A stretch of DNA of 64,000 nt. Origin: Pseudomonas entomophila. Lineage in GTDB: Bacteria; Pseudomonadota; Gammaproteobacteria; Pseudomonadales; Pseudomonadaceae. The notes beneath the pieces were generated by a model. It saw only the letters and a program-made list of their open reading frames with translations. It was not told the origin of the DNA and searched no databases. The stretch lies in contig NZ_CP070982.1 of assembly GCF_018417595.1 (NCBI RefSeq), positions 5,631,001 through 5,695,000 of the forward strand, given 5' to 3'. Made by a program: the position numbers and the translations under genes. Numbering within the stretch: the first letter of the stretch is position 1; each line of letters opens with the position of its first letter. Shown piece after piece: positions 34,355-41,368 of the stretch.

Positions 34355-34774
34355 TTACTCCACATAAGAACCAAAATACTCACACATCATATCACCAATC
34401 ACCCCAAAGTCCTGCCCTCCTGCCTGAAGCAACTCAGTAAACCAACTAAGCTCGTCCGCCAAGATTTCTAAGTTTTCTTCATCTATACCCAAGACTGACT
34501 CTGCCAAGCGAGCCTGCAACGCCCTGGAGCTTTTGAAGTCCCTTACCGAGTCTTCCTCGACAAGTTCCCCCCTCCACCTGGATGCCAACTCCGAGCACTG
34601 CTGCGCAGTTACATCCCCTGACACATATTGCTCCAAAAAGCTTATCGGATCTTGTAGCCCACTCGAAAACTCATAATCTATTTTTCTAAGAAGCTTGAGC
34701 ATAAAGCCTCTCAACAATACGTTCGCATCATGCCCATTCTTTGGCCAACGTATTTCCCCCATCGCAAAGCTCAT
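34355..34774 (-). CDS. Orphan Rhs-immunity paralogue, copy 2
   Basis: Encodes 139 residues (MSFAMGEIRWPKNGHDANVL...). It is about half identical by eye to the gene at 36246: LQDPI--LE-YVSG, CSELA-RW, VRDF-SS-A-QARLA, LGIDE and LADELSWFTE-LQ are shared. The ATG overlaps, as ATGA, the stop of a toxin-tip remnant, exactly as the cognate gene overlaps the rhs stop. With no intact toxin gene in front it is an orphan immunity copy. It may still protect against toxins of sister strains. Confidence 0.74.
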   Translation of the reverse strand: MSFAMGEIRWPKNGHDANVLLRGFMLKLLRKIDYEFSSGLQDPISFLEQYVSGDVTAQQCSELASRWRGELVEEDSVRDFKSSRALQARLAESVLGIDEENLEILADELSWFTELLQAGGQDFGVIGDMMCEYFGSYVE

Positions 34775-34830
34775 TCCAATTCAACTCCAAAATAGCTCAT
34801 GACACACTTAAAACTCCTGCATACTGAATG
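34771..34830 (-). pseudogene. Remnant of an Rhs toxin C-terminal tip
   Basis: The frame ends HSVCRSFKCVMSYFGVELE, aligning with KPACRSCRDIMGHFGVEWE at the end of the intact Rhs toxin. The CxxC pair is altered to CRSF. Upstream the open frame (to 34956) does not look like the toxin. As at 31503, only the last codons joined to the immunity gene remain. Confidence 0.74.
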
Positions 34831-34971
34831 CGAGAAAAATGCAATAAGAGGAGGCTGCATTTCCCCGATTCTGGGCTGCGCCCTTAACTTAATGGTGCGT
34901 GCTATCAAGGCCAGTCCTTCGTATTTACCCCGGCACGGGTGGGTACCGCAGATCACAGGCTGACGTTCGGA

Positions 34972-35307
34972 TCACTCAGTTTTAAACGGATGAATGTAAT
35001 CTTCAAAATATTCGATCTCGCTAATCGCCTTGGCTTTCATCTCTCCTTCGAATTCACGCTGACCATTGATTTTCCTTAGCACATGCTCTTCCACATCTGT
35101 ATTTCGCGTATTGTAAAATTTCCGCTCTCTATCTGCAGACCTGCTGCCGGCAACCAATTTATCGAAAGCAGAGTTTATCAGCTCACTACCCGTGTATATT
35201 AGGGAACTCGTCTCCTCACAATCAAATTTCAAGTAAAGCATTGCTTTTTTCAAGGCATTAATTTCCCCTTGATTAAGCATTATAGGGCTCTCTGTAAATT
35301 CATCCAC
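34972..35307 (-). CDS. Hypothetical protein; candidate orphan immunity protein
   Basis: Encodes 111 residues from a GTG (VDEFTESPIMLNQGEINALK) that has AAGGAG six bases before it; an ATG seven codons upstream is in frame but has no such site. The protein is mostly helical by eye, with LKKAMLYLKFDCEETSSLIY and SEIEYFEDYIHPFKTE at the end. No known family is recognised. AT-rich, in the run of small genes after toxin remnants. Confidence 0.5.
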   Translation of the reverse strand: MDEFTESPIMLNQGEINALKKAMLYLKFDCEETSSLIYTGSELINSAFDKLVAGSRSADRERKFYNTRNTDVEEHVLRKINGQREFEGEMKAKAISEIEYFEDYIHPFKTE

Positions 35308-35340
35308 AACGCGCTCCTTTTCTCGCATTGACTTGCACTA

Positions 35341-35452
35341 GAAAAGGGTGATTTATTGTCCCTACTCTAATATCAGGATGCCCTGCCTCATCTGCTCGGT
35401 GCGTTCCCTGGAAATTCGATTAGAGAATAAAAATAAATACATCCCCTTTTCC
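35341..35452. repeat. 113-base inverted-repeat element, copy 2
   Basis: Begins GAAAAGGGTGATTTATTGTC and ends AAATAAATACATCCCCTTTT. The interior CCCTACTCTAATATCAGGAT...CTGGAAATTCGATTAGAG lines up with copy 1 at 34172. It sits between two candidate immunity genes. Confidence 0.75.
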
Positions 35453-35466
35453 TGAACACTACAAAG

Positions 35467-35946
35467 CTAAAACGGCAATGCAATTTTCTTGTTAATACAT
35501 TTATCAAAAAGGTCAGTCAACTCTTTAAAAACCAAGCCCCACTCAGTTACGTAATTCGCCCTACTAATGACAACCACAGTATCAGGGATATTTCCATGAT
35601 ATTGACCTACACCAGGGCCTTTTTTGTATGCGAGCACTACGTCTTCGCCTGTTACTTCGTAATGCAGATAAAAATCAGCACCTTGCTCACAGAACCAAAT
35701 ATAACCCTTACCCTCCCAGTCACTTTTAACACGCACAACTGAATTAACGATATCTTCGTAGCATATCGTTACGTCCGGCCAAACCTCAAGATACATCGCA
35801 CAATCATCACTCAACCTTACCAACAACTCACAATAAACATACCGCCTTAACTCTTCCAAAGCATATTGAAAAGGCGTCAACTCTTCATCTATATCGTCCG
35901 CATCGCCAACTGGATCTCTATATAGGGTTTTTATTGAAATCTCCAT
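35467..35946 (-). CDS. Hypothetical protein; candidate orphan immunity protein
   Basis: Encodes 159 residues from the ATG giving MEISIKTLYRDPVGDADDID, with AGGAGG six bases before it; an upstream in-frame extension to 36072 lacks such a site and enters a repeat. The protein is acidic with many aromatic residues (EGKGYIWFCEQGADFYLHYE, WGLVFKELTDLFDKC). No domain is recognised. AT-rich composition and position between repeats and immunity paralogues suggest a captured immunity gene; this is inference. Confidence 0.58.
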   Translation of the reverse strand: MEISIKTLYRDPVGDADDIDEELTPFQYALEELRRYVYCELLVRLSDDCAMYLEVWPDVTICYEDIVNSVVRVKSDWEGKGYIWFCEQGADFYLHYEVTGEDVVLAYKKGPGVGQYHGNIPDTVVVISRANYVTEWGLVFKELTDLFDKCINKKIALPF

Positions 35947-36039
35947 TATCAACCTCCTGGAACTTATGGATAAGCAGTTATAGGCCCACCCCCTAATTAC
36001 CCCCTTATAACATCTATTTTTTGGTTGTGCCGCAAGCGT

Positions 36040-36100
36040 AGAAAAGGGGACAGGTTTATTCCCCCTACTCAAAAATAGGAAAATAAACCTGTCCCCTTTT
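36040..36100. repeat. Shortened copy of the inverted-repeat element
   Basis: AGAAAAGGGGACAGGTTTAT and ATAAACCTGTCCCCTTTT are perfect arms around a short middle. The long interior seen in the copies at 34172 and 35341 is missing. The rest of the gap from 35947 to 36245 shows nothing else. Confidence 0.75.
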
Positions 36101-36245
36101 ACTCACTTCGGCCGGGGCCCAAGCCTGGGGCTTTATCAGATTATTTCCCTGACGTCACCCCATGCGCAAACCGCGCCCCATCACCCAACTCAATATAACA
36201 TCTGAAAATACCTAATCTTAGCTGCGCCTTATTCCATCGTATTTT

Positions 36246-36668
36246 TCAATCCTCCAAATACGGATCAAAATAACCAATCATTATCTCCCGAACCACTCTG
36301 TAATTCACCCCTGCGGACTGAAGAATCTCAGTAAACCAACTTAACTCATCTGCCAAACCATCCACATTGCTTTCATCAATCCCTAAAATAGAGTCGGCAA
36401 GTCGGGCCTGAATAGCTATAGAACTTTCAAAATCTCTTACTCCATCCTCTCCAGAAAGCTCACTCTTCCATCTCGCAGCAAGCTCAGAACAGTGCTCCGA
36501 ACTAATTCTCCCGGAAACATATCCCTCCAGACATTCAATGGGATCCTGCAGGTCACCTGCAAATCTGAATTCAATCGCCAAAAGAGCTTCCAGCATAAAC
36601 TTTCTTAGCAACAAATTCGCATCGCGCCCGTTTTCAGGCCACACTATTTTACCCATCGCAAAACTCAT
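36246..36668 (-). CDS. Cognate immunity protein of the Rhs deaminase toxin (predicted)
   Basis: Encodes 140 residues (MSFAMGKIVWPENGRDANLL...); an ATG two codons upstream is also in frame. Its ATG overlaps the rhs TGA as ATGA, the usual arrangement of toxin and immunity genes needing coupled expression. Acidic and probably cytoplasmic, with no signal or membrane segment. Two paralogues exist at 34355 and 31078. The family is not one I can name. Its role as neutraliser of the adjacent toxin is inferred from overlap, size and the repeated linkage with toxin-tip remnants. Confidence 0.82.
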   Translation of the reverse strand: MSFAMGKIVWPENGRDANLLLRKFMLEALLAIEFRFAGDLQDPIECLEGYVSGRISSEHCSELAARWKSELSGEDGVRDFESSIAIQARLADSILGIDESNVDGLADELSWFTEILQSAGVNYRVVREIMIGYFDPYLED

Positions 36669-39600
36669 TCCCATTCCACTCCAAAATGACCCATGATATC
36701 CCTACAGCTTCTGCATGCAGGCTTTGGTGTATTGTGACCTCGGCCGGACTCCCCTACGTTGACTGCCTTAGCTTTTCCGCCCGCAGGGTTAACCCCATCT
36801 TCAAACGCTTTATCTAGACAAACAACTTCAGCGCATCCACCATGCCATTTCTCTTGACTCGACAAAGGCGTCCCCATTAGCGCCCCGGTTACAACTGGAG
36901 AGTGTTTAACTTTTTGTCCACTTACGCCCGTGTATACCCTATCCCCAATTCTTAGCTCAGCCGCCGCACCGGATAGTCTTCCTGATGCCAGTGCAGCGTC
37001 TGCCGCAGCCTCTGCAGAATTGTGGTTTTGACTACCAGTATTCCTTTTTTTGCTGAGGCCTAGGGGGTCAGTCCAAGATATTGTGTTAGGTGCATACACC
37101 CACAGATTCAAGCCCCCAGCATAGCCGATAGGATCCTGATTTATGAAACGGCCTGGCCTCGGGTCGTAATACCGATACCGGTTGAAGTGCAGCCCGGTCT
37201 CGTGGTCGTGGTACTGCCCCTGGAAACGAATCGGGTTGCCCAGGCCATGCTGCTTAGCCCAGTCCGAACGTTCCTCTCGGACCTCGCCCCACGCCTTGTA
37301 CTGCCCGGTCCAGGCAACGTGGCCCTGCTCATCGGTCAGTTCCATCGGCGTACCAAGGTGGTCGCACTGGTACCAGGCAATCGCGTCGAACGCCTGTGGT
37401 TTCACCTCGGTGTGCCACAACGGATCCTGATCGAAGTCGTAATCGCGCTGGCTCCAGTCCGGTTGCTTGTGCAAGCGGATCGGGCTCTTGCGCAAAGCCT
37501 GGGCAACCGGCACGAAGCTGCCTGGTTCGTACAGGTAATGCACGGTGCGGCCGGTGTCGCCTTCATCGCGTGGCGGTGAACTCTCCCAGGCCAGGGTGTC
37601 GCCATCCCAGCCGAACAGGGTGAAGCCACAGCCAAGTTCACGTTGCCGCTTGGCCCGTTGCAGCTGGTTCCAGCCGGTCCCCGCCTCGGGGCGATCCCAG
37701 AAGTGCGCCACCGAGTGCTTGTGCAGACGACGCCCCAGAGCATCGTAGCTGTAGTCGACCTTGAGCTTATCGTCGTTGTAGCTGGCCAGCCGGTCGAACA
37801 GGTCCCAGGTGAAATGGGCGTGGGAGCCGTTATGCAGGCGGTGCACCAGGTTGCCGCGTTCGTCGTAACGGTAATGGGTACCGGCATACTCGCGCAGCAG
37901 GTTGTCCATCAGTTTGTTACGACGCGGATCGGCTTCCAGCGGGCGATTCAGTTCCTGAGTCTTCTGGTCCAGCAGGTTACCGGCCGGGTCGAAGGCGAAG
38001 GTTTCCACGCCCAGGCGGCTGGAGGCCTTGAGCAAGCGGCCGACGGGATCGTACTGGTACTCCAACGGCCCCCGACGGCTGTCGTGGATGTTGGTCAGCT
38101 GGCCGGCGGCGTCATAGCGGTACTGACGCTTGAGCAAGGTGGACTGGCCGTCATGGCTGCCCAGCAGCTGCTCCTGCAAACGCCCGGCCGGGTCCCAAGC
38201 CTGGGTTTGCATCAGCTTATTGCCCTGGTGCCGCACCACCTCGCGGTGCAGGTCATCCCGCTCATAGGCCAGCATTTCGTGCTGGTCGAGGGTCATGCCG
38301 AGCAGGTGGCCGCTACCGTAGGTCAGCCAGCTGACCTTGTGGCCATCCGGGCGAACCGTTGCGGTGCGCTGGTTGAGCGCATCGTATTCGTGCTGCCACA
38401 CCGCAACCATCGGCGTACCGGTGGCCAGATAGTGCTGGTGCTCACGAGTCAGGTTACCGGCCTCATCGAAGAACCATTGCAGCTTGCTGGCCGCGTTGAC
38501 CGCCTGAACCAGCTGACCATTGCCGTCGTAGGCGAAGGTTTCGCTCTGGCTTTGATCACCCAGGCGCGCCGTACGCTCGCGCAATCGGCCCATGCGGTCG
38601 AAGGTCAGGTCGATACGACGTTGCCCGACCTGGGTGCTCGCCAACCGACCGCTGTACGGGTCGTACTGGTAACGGGTGACCAGCCCATCGAAACCGGTCT
38701 CCTGCAGCAGCCGGCCCACCGGGTCATAGAGGAAGTTGGCCTTGCTCTCGTTTTCGTTCTCCAGCCCGATCAAGCGGCCGAGCTTGTCCCAGCGATAACG
38801 CAAGGTGTGTTCGTTGGCATCGACCCGTTCAGCGAGCAAGCCTGCGGCGCTGTACGCCCAGGTGGTACAGCGGTCGAGGGCATCGACATGGGCCAGCAGA
38901 CGACCTTCGGCGTCATAGTTGAAACGCTCCTCGGTCTTGTCCGGATGAGTGACCTTGGCCAGTTGCCCGGCCTTGTACTCGTAGGCGGTCTTGTTGCCGG
39001 CTGCATCGGCGAACTCGGTCAACTGGCCAAAGGCGTTGTACACCCAGCTACTGGTCTTGCCGGAACAGTCGGTGTATTCGAGCAGTTGCCCGGCATCGTT
39101 GTAGGCAACCTTCTTCTCGTTACCGAGCGCGTCCTTGATCGCCTTAACCAACCCGGCCGGGGTGTAGGCGAACTCGGTCTTGTTGCCCAGTGGGTCGACG
39201 GTCTCGACCAGGTTGCCGCGCTCGTCATAGTCGCGTAGCCACAAACCACCCTCGGCATCACGCAGCTTGATCGGCTGGTCGTGATCGTCGTAGGCGTAGT
39301 GCACGGTGCTGTGATCCGCGCGGATGTGCTTGAGCAGGTTGCTGCGCTCATCGTAGACGTAGCGGTCCTGGCTTCCGTCGGGGTGGACGTGGCGAATGAC
39401 GTTCTTGCGCACGTCACGGAACAGCCATTCCTCCCGGCCATCCGGGTACTTGATGCGGTAGGTGTAGCCCTGCTGGTCGTAGTAGTGCCAAGTTTCCTGG
39501 CCATGGGCATCGGTGACGTAGGTCAGGCGGATGCGCTCGTCCCACTGCAGGCGGGTTTCATAGCTGCCATCGTCGGCCCATTCGCGGATGGCCTTGGCGT

Positions 39601-41368
39601 GTGGGCCGGAACCATCCCACTCGAGGTTGATTCCACGGTCGGTGCGGTCGGTGTAGCGGGTGATGAGGTGATGCTGGTAGGCGTAGCGCCAGGCCGCACC
39701 GTGTTCGTCCTGGGCCGCGATCAGGTCGCCCTGGTCGTCGTAGTGGTAGGCGCACAACTGACGCAGCGGCTTGCCATCGACCACCTGCCACAGGCCTTGG
39801 ATATGCCCATGGTCATCGAGCAACGTACCCAGTTGCAGGTGCACCTTGGTCGGGTCGTCGTCCTGATAAGTGTTGATGTCCGACAGCACAGGCCGGTCGT
39901 GATGGCGATGCTCGTAGTGCAGCATCGCGCCGGCACCACTACGCAGTTGGATATGCGTCAGGTAGAAGCGGTCGCCATGGCGGGCGTAGGTCTCGCGACG
40001 ATCCAAACCACGCAGCAGCACCAGTTGCTGCTCGGCGGTACGCACCAGGGTGAAATACTCCACCGCATCGTGGTGCGGCTTGCCCTGCTTGGGCAATGGG
40101 TAGTCGTGGCTGCGACCGTCGTAGTCGTGGAACACCACGCCTTGGTCGAGCACATCGATGCACGTGGTGAACTCGGTGAGCCAGCGAGCGCCGAGGCTGC
40201 TGTCATCCAGCTTGTCCAATCGCGAGTTATAAGTCCGCGTCCACTCGATCGGGAACGGGCCGGGCATGCTGAAATCGGTGTGCGACAGCGTTTCGCTGCC
40301 AAGGGCGAAGTTGATCTGCAGTTGCGTGCCTGCGGCCACCTTGTTCTTGCAGCAACTCGGCGCGCCGGTGGCAGGCACTTGTGTGGTAATCGACTCGGTA
40401 CGCCCTTCAGCCCCCTGCACCTTCGCTTCGGTGACGGTGTTCTGCTTGACCACCGCATCCTTGCCCTTGGGGTTACGGGCATGCCAGATCACGCTGCTGT
40501 TGTGCAGGATACGCCGCATGTTCTCGATCGAATGCGGGTTGGCCGCGCTGGACAGGCTCAACAGCTTGCCGCTCATTTGCGGCCCGAGGGTGCGGAACTG
40601 CTTGGTGTAACCCAGCACTTCTTCCTGCACCCGGGTAGGCACGGCATTGCTCATGAGCGTGTTGGCCGCGCCCTTGCCCATTGCCGAGTAGGCGTTGCTC
40701 AGCGCGCCGAAGGCGTTCTCGAAGGCCACCGACGGGTCGGACTTCCAAGTTTCGCTGACCTTTTGCGCCAGTTGCGCGGCCTTGTCGAGGTCGCCCTTGC
40801 TGTCGAGCTTGCCGAGGACGATGGCGTCGATGGCATCGGCGGTGTTGTTGATCAGCTTTTCGCCGGTCTTGGCGGCTTCGGTGAGGATCGGGGTGAGCTG
40901 GCCTTCTGCGTCGGCAAGGAACTTGTCCAGCTCGCCGAGCAGGTCGGCGTTGAGGTGGCCGACGATGATCTCGACCAGCGCGTCGCCGAGGACCTGTTTG
41001 CGCTCCTGGCGAGCCAGGGTCAGCATCGGCCGCAGGCCCTTGCGCGCCGCGGCCATGGTCGGTGGCGCGGGGATCACGCCGATCAGGTTGATGCCCAGGC
41101 TCACCCAATCCCACGGGTCGGGTTCCTTGGCACTGGCCAGGTTGACGATATCGCCCACGGCATCGACCAGGGCGATGATGTTGCCGATTACCGGCAGCAC
41201 CTCGGCGGTGTCCTTGAGCCGTTCGAGGTTGACGTAGCCGCCGCTGATCTCGCGCAGCCAGGCGTCGAACACGGCGGCGCCGCGGCTGACGTCGGCCATG
41301 CCGATCTGGTCCAGGGGAACGACCGCCGCCTGGGCTGGACGTGGTTTTTCAGAGGTATCGGCGGTCAT
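36665..41368 (-). CDS. Rhs-family T6SS effector with C-terminal deaminase-like toxin
   Basis: Encodes 1567 residues. No PAAR motif is seen at the N-terminus; instead there are hydrophobic stretches (VIGNIIALVDAVGDIV and WVSLGINLIGVIPAPP). A DUF6531-type segment follows (INFALGSETLSHTDFSMPGP), then many YDxxGxL Rhs repeats, then the core end RYYDPRPGRFINQDPIGYAG and the cleavage-associated DPLGL at about 1434-1438. The last 129 residues are variable toxin: HGGCAEVVCL (Cys1512-Glu1514) and PACRSCRD (Cys1552, Cys1555) form a C-A-E plus CxxC zinc site of the nucleic-acid deaminase superfamily, perhaps YwqJ-like. Its ATG overlaps the vgrG stop, so VgrG is its carrier. The Rhs shell is expected to encase the toxin. 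Confidence 0.92.
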   Translation of the reverse strand: MTADTSEKPRPAQAAVVPLDQIGMADVSRGAAVFDAWLREISGGYVNLERLKDTAEVLPVIGNIIALVDAVGDIVNLASAKEPDPWDWVSLGINLIGVIPAPPTMAAARKGLRPMLTLARQERKQVLGDALVEIIVGHLNADLLGELDKFLADAEGQLTPILTEAAKTGEKLINNTADAIDAIVLGKLDSKGDLDKAAQLAQKVSETWKSDPSVAFENAFGALSNAYSAMGKGAANTLMSNAVPTRVQEEVLGYTKQFRTLGPQMSGKLLSLSSAANPHSIENMRRILHNSSVIWHARNPKGKDAVVKQNTVTEAKVQGAEGRTESITTQVPATGAPSCCKNKVAAGTQLQINFALGSETLSHTDFSMPGPFPIEWTRTYNSRLDKLDDSSLGARWLTEFTTCIDVLDQGVVFHDYDGRSHDYPLPKQGKPHHDAVEYFTLVRTAEQQLVLLRGLDRRETYARHGDRFYLTHIQLRSGAGAMLHYEHRHHDRPVLSDINTYQDDDPTKVHLQLGTLLDDHGHIQGLWQVVDGKPLRQLCAYHYDDQGDLIAAQDEHGAAWRYAYQHHLITRYTDRTDRGINLEWDGSGPHAKAIREWADDGSYETRLQWDERIRLTYVTDAHGQETWHYYDQQGYTYRIKYPDGREEWLFRDVRKNVIRHVHPDGSQDRYVYDERSNLLKHIRADHSTVHYAYDDHDQPIKLRDAEGGLWLRDYDERGNLVETVDPLGNKTEFAYTPAGLVKAIKDALGNEKKVAYNDAGQLLEYTDCSGKTSSWVYNAFGQLTEFADAAGNKTAYEYKAGQLAKVTHPDKTEERFNYDAEGRLLAHVDALDRCTTWAYSAAGLLAERVDANEHTLRYRWDKLGRLIGLENENESKANFLYDPVGRLLQETGFDGLVTRYQYDPYSGRLASTQVGQRRIDLTFDRMGRLRERTARLGDQSQSETFAYDGNGQLVQAVNAASKLQWFFDEAGNLTREHQHYLATGTPMVAVWQHEYDALNQRTATVRPDGHKVSWLTYGSGHLLGMTLDQHEMLAYERDDLHREVVRHQGNKLMQTQAWDPAGRLQEQLLGSHDGQSTLLKRQYRYDAAGQLTNIHDSRRGPLEYQYDPVGRLLKASSRLGVETFAFDPAGNLLDQKTQELNRPLEADPRRNKLMDNLLREYAGTHYRYDERGNLVHRLHNGSHAHFTWDLFDRLASYNDDKLKVDYSYDALGRRLHKHSVAHFWDRPEAGTGWNQLQRAKRQRELGCGFTLFGWDGDTLAWESSPPRDEGDTGRTVHYLYEPGSFVPVAQALRKSPIRLHKQPDWSQRDYDFDQDPLWHTEVKPQAFDAIAWYQCDHLGTPMELTDEQGHVAWTGQYKAWGEVREERSDWAKQHGLGNPIRFQGQYHDHETGLHFNRYRYYDPRPGRFINQDPIGYAGGLNLWVYAPNTISWTDPLGLSKKRNTGSQNHNSAEAAADAALASGRLSGAAAELRIGDRVYTGVSGQKVKHSPVVTGALMGTPLSSQEKWHGGCAEVVCLDKAFEDGVNPAGGKAKAVNVGESGRGHNTPKPACRSCRDIMGHFGVEWE

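Noticed and set aside
34771..34956. A 61-residue gene of its own at 34771-34956
   Set aside because: Only its last ~19 residues have a match, to the toxin tip; the rest is unlike any domain and has no ribosome site, so it is called a remnant.
35467..36072. Longer version of the gene at 35467, starting at 36072
   Set aside because: The extra 42 codons enter the palindromic repeat at 36040 and lack a ribosome site, while the ATG at 35946 has AGGAGG at ideal spacing.
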